A DNA stretch of 24,981 nucleotides from assembly GCA_900769075.1 (NCBI GenBank), contig CAAGFE010000048.1, forward strand, positions 1 through 24,981, written 5' to 3'. The position numbers and the translations under genes are program-made. The notes under the pieces were generated by a model, which saw only the letters and a program-made list of their open reading frames with translations, made no database searches and was not told where the DNA came from. This DNA comes from Clostridia bacterium. GTDB taxonomy: Bacteria; Bacillota; Clostridia; Christensenellales; Aristaeellaceae. Shown one piece after another: positions 15,490 through 23,135 of the stretch. Positions within the stretch are counted from its first letter, which is position 1, and every line of letters starts with the position of its first letter.

Positions 15490-16533
15490 ATGATGCGCAA
15501 ATCCATTTCTCTGCTCCTGATGGCAGTTCTGCTGCTGCCCTGCCTGACGGGCTGTACCGCCAGCGCCGAGCATCGCACGGGCGAAGCCGAGGGATACGGC
15601 GGTACGCTGCGGGTCAGCGTGGGGCTGAACGGCAGCGACATCACCGAGGTCAAGGTCCTGGAGCACAACGAAACCCAGGGCGTGGGCACCCGCGCCATTG
15701 AGACGCTGCCCCAGGCCATCGCGGAGGCGGACTCCATCGATGTGGACAGCGTTTCCGGCGCGACCATCACCAGCGAGGCCATCAAGCAGGCCGTCAGCCA
15801 GGCGCTGAACGCTGCGGGCATCATTCAGCCGGTGCTCCCCCTGGACGGCAGCAACGCCATCGAGGCCGGGTCCCTCCGCGGACGGATGGGCGTTGGCATG
15901 GCGGTCACCGGCCGGATCGGCCCCGGCAAGGACAAAGACGGCAAGCAGGTCTATTCCGTCAACGTGGTCTTTGCCTGCGGCGAGTTTGACGAGGACGGCA
16001 CCATCCGCGCGATCAAGGTGGATCAGCTGGAATTTGTCAGCCCGAACCTGGGCAGCGGCAATGCCTTCGCCGGCTTCCCCGAGGGCAGCGACGGCGAGAC
16101 GGACTTCCTCGGCAGCGTGAGCAAGTGGCAAACCAAATCCATGCTGGGGGATGACTACATGCTCAAGAGCGGCTCCTGGCGCGAGCAGATGGACGCCTAC
16201 GAGCAGGCAATGGTGGGCAAAACGGTGGCCGAGGTGAAGCGCTGGTACGAGGGCCGCCAGCCCCTGGCGGGCCGCAGCGAAACCGATGCCACGGACGCCT
16301 CCGATGCCGGTGCAGCCCAGCCCGTGAACGACATGGCGGATGTATCCATGACCGATCAGACCGACGCCGCGTCCTCCGCGACCATGTCCCTGCAGGATGA
16401 GCACGGCGACATTCTGCTGGCCATCGAGCGGGCCTGGGAGGATGCGCGCGGCAGCGGCTCCGCCGGCGAGGGCACACGGGTGGACACCAACACCGTCACC
16501 GATGCCACCGAGGGCGAGAACAACGTGGGATAA
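15490..16533 (+). CDS. FMN_bind-domain lipoprotein
   Basis: This 347-residue lipoprotein has a signal peptide ending in the lipobox LTGC. An FMN_bind domain (about 35-110) includes the ETQGVGTRA loop and the flavinylation motif DSVSGATITS with predicted FMN-carrying T92. A second region (about 130-255: FDEDGTIRAIKVDQLEFV, MVGKTVAEVKRWYEG) resembles the small secreted protein encoded at 16645 but lacks a visible SGAT site. The tail is acidic, low-complexity, and rich in Asp, Ala, Ser and Thr. It probably carries electrons outside the membrane after modification by the ApbE encoded nearby. The start at 15490 follows AAGGAAGG; an ATG three bases on is possible. It ends in a strong hairpin shared with the convergent gene. 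Confidence 0.85.
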   Translation: MMRKSISLLLMAVLLLPCLTGCTASAEHRTGEAEGYGGTLRVSVGLNGSDITEVKVLEHNETQGVGTRAIETLPQAIAEADSIDVDSVSGATITSEAIKQAVSQALNAAGIIQPVLPLDGSNAIEAGSLRGRMGVGMAVTGRIGPGKDKDGKQVYSVNVVFACGEFDEDGTIRAIKVDQLEFVSPNLGSGNAFAGFPEGSDGETDFLGSVSKWQTKSMLGDDYMLKSGSWREQMDAYEQAMVGKTVAEVKRWYEGRQPLAGRSETDATDASDAGAAQPVNDMADVSMTDQTDAASSATMSLQDEHGDILLAIERAWEDARGSGSAGEGTRVDTNTVTDATEGENNVG

Positions 16534-16577
16534 AGGGCCGGGAGAACGCCCTGTTCCTTGTCCCTTGGTGCGATCAG

Positions 16578-16614
16578 AGAAGGCCGTGCTTCCGCAATGG
16601 AAGCACGGCCTTCT
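16578..16614. terminator. 16-bp perfect hairpin, copy 2 of a repeated palindrome
   Basis: AGAAGGCCGTGCTTCC and its exact complement flank a 5-nt loop between convergent genes. The core AAGGCCGTGxTTCC...GGAAGCACGGCCTT is shared with 12626-12664. It likely terminates both transcripts, although its T-run is poor. Confidence 0.65.
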
Positions 16615-16644
16615 TGATTGGGCTGAGATCAGATCTGCAGCGGA

Positions 16645-17160
16645 TTACTTGGCAGCCTTCGCAGCAGCCAGCAGGCCCTGCAGGTAGCCGTAGGTGTCCA
16701 CCAGGGTGGCGCCGGAAACGGCGTCAACGGCGGTTTCCTTGGTCATGCCGTTGATGGCTTCTTCCAGCTCGGCAACGGTCTTGCCCACGCAGAAAGCCTG
16801 GATGTAATCATAGTTCACGTCCAGCGCAACGGTGGAACCGGCGTTGGCCATGTTGGCGCTGTACGCTTCGGCGTTCACGCGCTTGGAAGCCAGGACCTTG
16901 CCCTCGGGGAAGGACTTGCCAAAGGCCTCGCTGCTGTTCGGCACGCCAACGGAGGTATCGGCAGCCATGAACTGATACTCATCGATCAGGGCGGCGACGA
17001 TCACGTCATCCTGGAGCACCACGGTCATCACGGCGAAGCACTTGGTGCCATGAGCGGCCCACTGAACCTGGCCCAGCTTGATCGCGGGAGCTTCCTCAGC
17101 CATCGCGGCGAAGGGCACCAGCATGCAGACAACCAGCAGCAGAGAAAGGAACTTCTTCAT
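16645..17160 (-). CDS. small secreted FMN_bind-like protein
   Basis: This 171-residue exported protein has a clear signal peptide (MKKFLSLLLVVCMLVPFAAMA, cleavage about 21-22). Near the C-terminus lies AVDAVSGATLVDTYGY, a flavinylation-like motif with candidate T152. The residue two after Thr is Val rather than the usual Ser/Thr, so modification is less certain. The middle (TVVLQDDVIVAALIDEYQF, FCVGKTVAELEEAI) matches the second domain of the FMN lipoprotein. There is no membrane anchor, so it is a free or wall-associated carrier. The start at 17160 has AAAGGTGG at 8 bases. It has its own promoter 50 bases upstream and a GAAA-loop hairpin in the leader (17185-17200). Confidence 0.75.
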   Translation of the reverse strand: MKKFLSLLLVVCMLVPFAAMAEEAPAIKLGQVQWAAHGTKCFAVMTVVLQDDVIVAALIDEYQFMAADTSVGVPNSSEAFGKSFPEGKVLASKRVNAEAYSANMANAGSTVALDVNYDYIQAFCVGKTVAELEEAINGMTKETAVDAVSGATLVDTYGYLQGLLAAAKAAK

Positions 17161-17209
17161 AGAAATATCCACCTTTCCTTAATTTCAGGATTTCTCCTGA
17201 GGTATGCCC

Positions 17210-17237
17210 ATTATATCACACTTTGTGCAAAAATCAA
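17210..17237 (-). promoter_or_regulatory. promoter of the small FMN_bind-like gene
   Basis: On the minus strand, TTGATT (17237-17232) and consensus TATAAT (17215-17210) are separated by 16 bp. It lies just after the rubrerythrin stop, so this gene has its own transcript. Confidence 0.7.
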
Positions 17238-17254
17238 CAAGAAAATCCATGAAT

Positions 17255-17797
17255 TTAGTAGTTTTCTGCTTTGATGGCGAAATAGGACTGAGGATGATCG
17301 CACACGGGGCAAACCTCGGGGGCCTTCTTGCCGACAACGATGTGTCCGCAGTTGCCGCACTCCCAGATCATATCGCCCTCGCGGGAGAAGACCAGGCCGT
17401 TTTCCACATTCGAAAGCAGCTTGCGGTAGCGCTCCTCATGGGTTTTTTCGATCGCGCCCACCATGCGGAACTTGGCTGCGATCTCCGGGAAGCCCTCCTC
17501 GTCGGCCTCGTCCGCCATGCGGGCGTACATGTCCGTCCACTCGAAGTTTTCGCCCTGGGCCGCGTGGAGCAGATTGGTCGCGGTATCCTGGATCTTGCCG
17601 CCCTCCAGGAGCTTGAACCACATCTTGGCATGCTCCTTCTCGTTGTTGGCGGTGGCCTCGAACAGCTCGGCAATCTGCACATAGCCGTCCTTCTTGGCCT
17701 TGGAGGCGAAGTAGGTATACTTGTTGCGCGCCATGGATTCGCCCGCGAAGGCTTCCATCAGGTTCCGTTCGGTCTTGGTGCCCTGGATGCTTTTCAT
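17255..17797 (-). CDS. rbr: rubrerythrin
   Basis: This 180-residue protein joins a diiron ferritin-like domain to a C-terminal rubredoxin domain. The N-terminal part has FAGESMARNKY (E20) and NNEKEH (E53, H56), with further Glu in FEWTDMYARMADEADEEGF and AIEKTHEERY. The rubredoxin iron site is C147xxC150 (CGNC) and C163xxC166 (CPVC). Rubrerythrins reduce hydrogen peroxide in the cytoplasm of anaerobes. The ATG at 17797 follows AGGAGG at 7 bases. Length and motifs are normal. With the PerR-like gene nearby it suggests peroxide defence, although no clear Per box was found at its own promoter. Confidence 0.95.
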   Translation of the reverse strand: MKSIQGTKTERNLMEAFAGESMARNKYTYFASKAKKDGYVQIAELFEATANNEKEHAKMWFKLLEGGKIQDTATNLLHAAQGENFEWTDMYARMADEADEEGFPEIAAKFRMVGAIEKTHEERYRKLLSNVENGLVFSREGDMIWECGNCGHIVVGKKAPEVCPVCDHPQSYFAIKAENY

Positions 17798-17983
17798 GTT
17801 TGTTCCTCCTGAATCAATTTTTCCCCGCATCGGGAGATGCGCTGATGATACCATATATTCGATGGGCCGAAACGAAAATCCTGCAAATGCTTCCTGTTTC
17901 TTCTCGCGCCCGCTCCCTCCGCCGCCCCGGGGAGAAGCCCGGAGGTTTTGCCCTGCAGGCCGGGTTTTCCGTAATTTCATCGG

Positions 17984-18012
17984 TTGACTGATATCGCGGT
18001 GCGTGGTATAAT
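17984..18012 (+). promoter_or_regulatory. promoter of the NusG_II-apbE-multiflavin operon
   Basis: TTGACT (17984-17989) and TATAAT (18007-18012) are separated by 17 bp, 48 bases before the first ATG. It is the only strong promoter seen for the three-gene operon. Confidence 0.8.
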
Positions 18013-18059
18013 GTAATCTGTATCTTTGTGCCGCCCTGAACGCGGCAGAAAGGGGAACC

Positions 18060-18431
18060 ATGGACAAAAAAAACTGGTTGGTGATTGCCCTCGTTGCAGC
18101 CGCCGCGGCGCTGCTGCTGGCGTTGTCCCTCCTGTTTCGCCCCATGCCGGCGGTGGAGGAAACGACGGTCATCATCTCCGTGGACGGCAGGGAATACGCC
18201 CGCGTCCCCCTCTCCAGGCCCCAGACCATCACCGTGGCGCAGGAGAACGGCTGCGTCAACGTGATTGAGGTGACCGAAACAGGCGCGGTGATGCAATCCT
18301 CCACCTGCGGCAATCAGCTGTGCGTGAAGATGGGCGAGGTCACGGTGGACAACTGGCAGTTCCGCCCCAACCAGCAATTCATTATCTGCCTGCCCAACCG
18401 GGTGAGCATCGAACTGGCGGTGACAGAATGA
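18060..18431 (+). CDS. NusG domain II (NusG_II) membrane-anchored protein
   Basis: This 123-residue protein has one N-terminal membrane helix (about 7-27) and an extracytosolic NusG_II domain: EETTVIISVDGREYARVPL, then STCGNQLCVKMGEV with the two conserved Cys (C83, C88), then RPNQQFIICLPNRVSIEL. Despite its name this family is not the transcription factor. In Firmicutes it commonly neighbours FMN-binding and ApbE genes, and that is the case here. The AAAGGGG ribosome site precedes the ATG at 18060. It ends with an ATGA overlap with apbE, so the two are coupled. A redox or assembly role is inferred from context. Confidence 0.88.
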   Translation: MDKKNWLVIALVAAAAALLLALSLLFRPMPAVEETTVIISVDGREYARVPLSRPQTITVAQENGCVNVIEVTETGAVMQSSTCGNQLCVKMGEVTVDNWQFRPNQQFIICLPNRVSIELAVTE

Positions 18432-19501
18432 CAAAAACAAATCCTGCCCGGCGGACGCGGCTGCTGGCCCTGCTGCTCTGCATCCTGCTGCTGACGGGCT
18501 GCACCCCGAAGGCCCCGGAGGATGCTTCCCCCGGCGCAAACACCCTCCTGCCCAGCGCCGCTGCGGAGGAAACCCCCGATCCCACAAAAAAAACCACCGG
18601 CATCGGCTTCTACTTTGACACGGTGGTCTACCTGACCCTCTGGGGCGCACCGGATTCCCTGATGCAGGAAATCTGGGACGAATGCGCCCGCTATGAGCAG
18701 CTGCTGAGCAAGACCATCGCCGCCAGCGACGTGAGCCGCATCAACGCGGCCCGGGGCGCAGCCGTGACCGTGGACGCGGAAACCTGGGAGATCCTGAAGC
18801 GGGCCAAGGAAATCAGCCGTCTGACGGAGGGCGCGTTCTCCATCACCATCGCGCCGGTCACCGCGCTGTGGACCTTCACCGGCACCGACACCAACACCGT
18901 GCCCAACGACGAAACCCGTCTGGCGGTTCTGCCCCTGGTGGATGATGAAAAAATCGAGCTGGGAAAGAACAACACCGTGACCCTGCCCGCCGGGATGCAG
19001 ATCGACCTGGGCGGCATCGCCAAGGGGTACATCGCGGACAAGGTAGCGGCCCTCATCCGGGAGAAGGCCTACGCGGGCATCGTTTCCCTGGGCGGCAACG
19101 TCTACACCGTGGGCGTGAAGCCGGACGGCTCCCGCTTCGGCGTGGGCATCACCAACCCGGAGAAGCCCTCGACCTCCAAGGCCGTCATCTACACGGAGAG
19201 CTGCACCGTGGTCACCAGCGGCACCTATGAACGCGGCTTCAACTTCGGCGGCGTTCGCTATCATCACATTCTTGACCCCAAGACCGGCTGGCCCGCCCAG
19301 TCCGATCTGGTGAGCGCCACCTTCGTGATGGATTCCTCCATGACGGCGGACGCGCTGGCCACCGCCTGCATCGTCATCGGCAGCGAGAAGGCGCTCCGGC
19401 TGGCCGAAAGCCAGGGCCTGGACGCCATGTTCATCCTCCAGGACGGCTCGGTGCTCTTCACCCCGGGCTTTGAGGAAAAATACAGCTACCTTCCCCAGTG
19501 A
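18428..19501 (+). CDS. apbE: FAD:protein FMN transferase (ApbE), lipoprotein
   Basis: This 357-residue lipoprotein (lipobox LLTGC, Cys25) has the full ApbE fold. Landmarks are FYFDTVVYLTLWG, LTEGAFSITIAPVTALW, the flavin/Mg region IDLGGIAKGYIADK, VSLGGNVYTVG, TSGTYERGF, HHILDPKTGWPAQ and the metal-binding end SSMTADALATACIVIG. The enzyme uses FAD to attach FMN through a phosphoester to Thr/Ser in (D)xx(S/T)GA(T/S)x(T/S) motifs of exported proteins. Its next gene encodes seven such motifs, and two more FMN_bind proteins lie within 4 kb, so the substrates are at hand. The start overlaps the preceding stop (ATGA). A 56-base gap separates it from the multiflavin gene with no terminator between. 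Confidence 0.96.
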   Translation: MTKTNPARRTRLLALLLCILLLTGCTPKAPEDASPGANTLLPSAAAEETPDPTKKTTGIGFYFDTVVYLTLWGAPDSLMQEIWDECARYEQLLSKTIAASDVSRINAARGAAVTVDAETWEILKRAKEISRLTEGAFSITIAPVTALWTFTGTDTNTVPNDETRLAVLPLVDDEKIELGKNNTVTLPAGMQIDLGGIAKGYIADKVAALIREKAYAGIVSLGGNVYTVGVKPDGSRFGVGITNPEKPSTSKAVIYTESCTVVTSGTYERGFNFGGVRYHHILDPKTGWPAQSDLVSATFVMDSSMTADALATACIVIGSEKALRLAESQGLDAMFILQDGSVLFTPGFEEKYSYLPQ

Positions 19502-19557
19502 ACCAATGGGTATCCCATTTCGTCGATCAACTGATGCTTTGTAAGGAGGCAACAACC

Positions 19558-21891
19558 ATGTCCAACAAGAAGCAGCTGCCCGCGTTTCTGGTGCTGACGA
19601 TCATCTGTCTGGTCGCCGCGCTGGCCCTGGCAGGGACCAACGCCCTGACCAAGGGCCCCATCCAGGAGCATGCCATGGCCGCCCAGCGCGAGGCCTTCGG
19701 CGCGGTGATGACCGCTGACGAATATATCGAAATGACCATCCCCGACGGCAGCGGCATCTCTGCCCTGGTGGAGGCCAGGCAGAATGGCAAAACCATCGGT
19801 TACTGCGTGGTGGCATCCGCCAGCGGCTATGCCAGCCCCGTGGCGGTCACCCTGGGCGTCGGCGTGGACGGCAAGGTCACCGGCGCCAAGATCGGTGACA
19901 CCAACTTCGCCGAAACCTCCGGCTTCGGCTCCCGCTGGCTGGCGGAAAACCAGACCGAGCAATTCGTCGGCATCGACCTGAAGGAGGGCGGCGCCATCGA
20001 AGCCCTGTCCGGCGCGACCCTCACCTCCAACGCCGTGCTGAGCGCTTCCAACACCGCCCTGAGCGCGGTGAGCGGCGTCCTGGGCATCGAGCGCACCGAG
20101 CCCGTGCTGGTTTTCGGCGTGGCGGAAAAGAAGCCCGTGGAACAGATGACCCTCACCGGCGACATTCATGAAGGCTCCGCCAAGGGCTTTGCCTCCGACG
20201 TGCGCGTGCAGCTGACCATGGACGCCTCCGGCGCGATCACCGGTCTGGCCATCGAGTCCTCCGGCGAAACCTCCGGCTTCGGCACCCGCTGCATGGAGGA
20301 TCCGACCTTCGCCGAGCAGTTCATCGGCAAGACCGCGCCCTTCGTCCTGGGCGAAAACATTGACGCGCTGGCCGGCGCCTCCATTACCTCCGGCGCGGTG
20401 GTGACCGCCGTGAACGCCGCTGTGGAAGCCCCCGCCAACCCCGACGCAGTGCCCTTCGGCACCGGCGCGGAGGACGAGCCCGCCGTGGAGGTTTCTGCGA
20501 ACCCCCTGCCCGCAGGCGCAAAATCCGCTTCCGCCCACGGCCTGCTGTCCGACGTGAAGGTGACCATCACCCTCAACGCTGACGGCACCATCGCCACCAT
20601 GGTCGTTGATTGCTCCGGCGAAACCGAAGCCATCGCAGGCCCCTGCGCGGAGGACGCGTTCATCAGCCAGTTCATCGGCAAGACCGCTCCTTTCACCGCC
20701 GGTGAGAACGTCAACGTCCTGTCCGGCGCGACCTTTACCTCCAAGGCAGTCATTGAAGCTCTGAACAGCCTGTTCGCGGAGGAAGCCGCACCCGCTGGCG
20801 AGACCCTGTCCGCTTCCGCCCACGGCCTGCTGTCCGACGTGAAGGTGACCATCACCCTCAACGCTGACGGCACCATCGCCACAATGGCGGTGGACTGCTC
20901 CGGCGAAACCGAAGCCATCGCAGGCCCCTGCGCGGAGGATGCGTTCATCGCCCAGTTCATCGGCAAAAAGGGCCCCTTCGAGAGCATCGACATGGTGTCC
21001 GGCGCAACCTTCACCTCCAAGGCAGTCATTGAAGCTCTGAACAGCCTGTTCGCAGCGGAGGAAGCCGCACCCGCTGGCGAGACCCTGTCCGCTTCCGCCA
21101 TGGGCTTTGAATCCACGGTGACCGTGAAGATCACCAAGGATGCCAACGGCGCGATTGCCACTCTGGTGGTTGATGCTTCCGATGAAACCGAGGGCCTGGG
21201 CACTCGATGCATGACCGACGATGCCTTTATCAGCCAGTTTATCGGCAAGACCGCGCCCTTCACCGCCGGTGAGAACGTCAACGTCCTGTCCGGCGCAACC
21301 TTCACCTCCAAGGCAGTCATTGAAGCCCTGAACAGCCTGTTCGCGGAGGAAGCCGCTGAGGAACTGTCCGCTTCCGCCCACGGTCTGCTGTCCGACGTGA
21401 AGGTGACCATCACCCTGAACGCTGACGGCACCATCGCCACCATGGCGGTGGATTGCTCCGGCGAAACCCAGGCCATCGCTGGCCCCTGTGCCGAGGATGC
21501 GTTCATCGCCCAGTTCATCGGCAAGAAGGGCCCCTTTGAGAGCATCGACATGGTGTCCGGTGCGACCTACACTTCCACCGCCGTCATGAACGCCCTCAAC
21601 AGCCTGTTCCCCGCGGAGGAAGCCGCTGAAACCCTGTCCGCTTCCGCCCACGGTCTGCTGTCCGACGTGAAAGTGACCATCACCCTGAACGCTGACGGCA
21701 CCATCGCCACCATGGCGGTGGATTGCTCCGGCGAAACCGAAGCCATCGCTGGCCCCTGCGCGGAGGACGCGTTCATCGCCCAGTTCATCGGCAAGAAGGG
21801 CCCCTTTGAGAGCATCGACATGGTGTCCGGCGCGACCTACACTTCCACCGCCGTCATGAACGCTCTGAACAGCCTGTTCCCCGCCGAGTAA
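19558..21891 (+). CDS. seven-module FMN_bind protein (predicted multi-flavinylated electron carrier)
   Basis: This 777-residue protein has an RnfG-like N-terminal membrane anchor (about 7-28, then NALTKGPI) and seven tandem FMN_bind modules facing outside. Predicted flavinylation residues are T154 (LSGATLT), S275 (LAGASIT), T392, T484, T581 (SGATFT), T670 and T760 (SGATYT), so up to seven covalent FMN. Spacing falls from 121 to about 90 residues, and modules 4-7 are compact. The loop GFGSR/GFGTR/GLGTR of modules 1, 2 and 5 is replaced in modules 3, 4, 6 and 7 by CSGETEAIAGPC (or Q for E), giving a Cys-x10-Cys pair each. Standard RnfG has one module. AAGGAGG precedes the ATG at 19558. It is the last gene of the NusG_II-apbE operon and probably conducts electrons through the wall. 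Confidence 0.93.
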   Translation: MSNKKQLPAFLVLTIICLVAALALAGTNALTKGPIQEHAMAAQREAFGAVMTADEYIEMTIPDGSGISALVEARQNGKTIGYCVVASASGYASPVAVTLGVGVDGKVTGAKIGDTNFAETSGFGSRWLAENQTEQFVGIDLKEGGAIEALSGATLTSNAVLSASNTALSAVSGVLGIERTEPVLVFGVAEKKPVEQMTLTGDIHEGSAKGFASDVRVQLTMDASGAITGLAIESSGETSGFGTRCMEDPTFAEQFIGKTAPFVLGENIDALAGASITSGAVVTAVNAAVEAPANPDAVPFGTGAEDEPAVEVSANPLPAGAKSASAHGLLSDVKVTITLNADGTIATMVVDCSGETEAIAGPCAEDAFISQFIGKTAPFTAGENVNVLSGATFTSKAVIEALNSLFAEEAAPAGETLSASAHGLLSDVKVTITLNADGTIATMAVDCSGETEAIAGPCAEDAFIAQFIGKKGPFESIDMVSGATFTSKAVIEALNSLFAAEEAAPAGETLSASAMGFESTVTVKITKDANGAIATLVVDASDETEGLGTRCMTDDAFISQFIGKTAPFTAGENVNVLSGATFTSKAVIEALNSLFAEEAAEELSASAHGLLSDVKVTITLNADGTIATMAVDCSGETQAIAGPCAEDAFIAQFIGKKGPFESIDMVSGATYTSTAVMNALNSLFPAEEAAETLSASAHGLLSDVKVTITLNADGTIATMAVDCSGETEAIAGPCAEDAFIAQFIGKKGPFESIDMVSGATYTSTAVMNALNSLFPAE
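20524..21891 (+). repeat. tandem coding repeats within the multiflavin gene
   Basis: Modules 3 to 7 repeat at about 270-285 bp. The block starting at TCCGCTTCCGCCCACGG appears at about 20524, 20809, 21367 and 21637 with few changes, and the last two modules (about 21362-21621 and 21632-21891) are almost identical at DNA level. This points to recent duplication and likely copy-number change by recombination. Confidence 0.85.
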
Positions 21892-21902
21892 TTCCACACA
21901 AC

Positions 21903-21945
21903 AAAAAGCCTGATTCCCGAATGCAAATGGGAATCAGGCTTTTTT
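21903..21945. terminator. strong bidirectional terminator
   Basis: AAAAAGCCTGATTCCC and GGGAATCAGGCTTTTTT form a stem with a 10-nt loop between convergent units. A-run and T-run on the two sides allow termination of both the multiflavin operon and the radical SAM operon. Confidence 0.92.
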
Positions 21946-22008
21946 GATGCTGCAGAGGCGGTCAGTGGGCATTCCCTTCGCCCGGCGGAAGCTTCAGCGC
22001 AACGGCGC

Positions 22009-23133
22009 TTACAGCACGATATCCCCCGGACGGTAACCCCGGGGCAGCTCTTCCTCCTCCACAAAACGGAAGCTCTCGTCCTCCAGGGTCGGCAGGAAGG
22101 CAGCATAGGGGATGCCGTCAAACTCCGAATGATACGCGCTCGCGCCGAACCAGCCGCCCTCATGCACCTTGACGTTCAGGTCGCGGGCGAACTTGGTCAT
22201 GTTGCAGCAGTCGTGCATCACGATGGGCCAGTTTTCCTCGGCGCACTGCTTCATCAGGCGGCAGGTCAGCTCGTGGCTCCAGATGGGGGACAGGTAGCCG
22301 TGGCGGGTCATGTACATCGGCTCGCCCTCGTAGTTGGCGATGTTGTTGGGGTTCAGGTGGAGCTCGGCGCAGTTGATGAAGCTGATGCCGGTGGACAGGA
22401 TCTCCTCCTTCTTCTCCCGGAACTGCTGATAGAAATCCGGGGTCATGGGGGTCTCGACGGCAATGGTGGGGATGTACTTCTTCGCCAGGCGCATGTTGGC
22501 GATCACCTTGTCGGCGCAGTTCGTCCCGCCCAGGTTGAAGCGCAGCTCGTCCAGCCCGGCTTCCCCCAGGGCGCGCAGGTTGTCCTCCGTGCAGAGGGTG
22601 CCGTTGGTGTACATGTGCTGATGCACCCCCGCTTCATGGAAGCGGCGGATGATGCCGTAGTACTTCTCGATCTCCATGAAGGGCTCGAGGTAGACATAGC
22701 TCACGCCGGTGGGCTTTTGCTGGATGGACAGCAGGAGGTCAATGTCCTCCTCGCGGAATTTCGTGCCGCCGATCTCCCACATGCCCTCGCCGATGGGGGG
22801 CTGGCAGTCCAGCTCGCCGTAGTTATAGCAGAAGCGGCAATGGATGTTGCACTTGTTGGTCTTGCGGATGGCGCTCAGCCCGGTGCCGGTCAGGCAGGAA
22901 CGGCAGCCCTTCGAGAATTTCTCCGCATCGCCGACAAAAAAGGTGCGTCCGCCCAGGGACTGCAATCCGGGGATCTCCGCCCGCAGCGCCCGGATGCGGG
23001 CTTCCTCCGCCAGTTCGATCTGGCTGAGGGTTGCCAGGGCAATCTCCTGCTGATGGGGCAGGAGGGGTTCGTCCTCCTCCAGCTGGGCGAAAAAGCTGAA
23101 CCACATCAGCGCGTCACGCTTGGAAATCTTCAT
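22009..23133 (-). CDS. radical SAM protein of unknown substrate
   Basis: This 374-residue enzyme has the radical SAM cluster motif KCNIHCRFC (C95, C99, C102). The N-terminal about 75 residues are helical, with an extra GCRSC (C77, C80) just before the barrel. Later barrel cues are YVYLEPFMEIEKYYG, YTNGTLC and LDELRFNLGG. The C-terminal half holds more Cys (LTCRLMKQC, MHDCCNM) that could bind an auxiliary cluster. The ATG at 23133 is preferred because GGAGG lies 7 bases upstream; the ATG at 23139 is almost on top of the Shine-Dalgarno and overlaps the previous stop. It is the last gene of the MBL-HAD-radical SAM operon. No peptide precursor gene was seen, so a RiPP role is not supported. Confidence 0.82.
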   Translation of the reverse strand: MKISKRDALMWFSFFAQLEEDEPLLPHQQEIALATLSQIELAEEARIRALRAEIPGLQSLGGRTFFVGDAEKFSKGCRSCLTGTGLSAIRKTNKCNIHCRFCYNYGELDCQPPIGEGMWEIGGTKFREEDIDLLLSIQQKPTGVSYVYLEPFMEIEKYYGIIRRFHEAGVHQHMYTNGTLCTEDNLRALGEAGLDELRFNLGGTNCADKVIANMRLAKKYIPTIAVETPMTPDFYQQFREKKEEILSTGISFINCAELHLNPNNIANYEGEPMYMTRHGYLSPIWSHELTCRLMKQCAEENWPIVMHDCCNMTKFARDLNVKVHEGGWFGASAYHSEFDGIPYAAFLPTLEDESFRFVEEEELPRGYRPGDIVL

Positions 23134-23135
23134 CT

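Noticed and set aside
20520..21891. Repeats considered as a CRISPR or other non-coding repeat array
   Set aside because: Units of about 270-285 bp stay in frame and encode FMN_bind modules; they are coding repeats.
19486..21897. 803-codon minus-strand ORF opposite the multiflavin gene
   Set aside because: Antisense shadow caused by GC-rich third positions and repeats; the plus strand has anchor, domains and ribosome site.
22009..23133. Radical SAM gene considered as a RiPP maturase
   Set aside because: No small precursor peptide gene, transporter or peptidase is adjacent.
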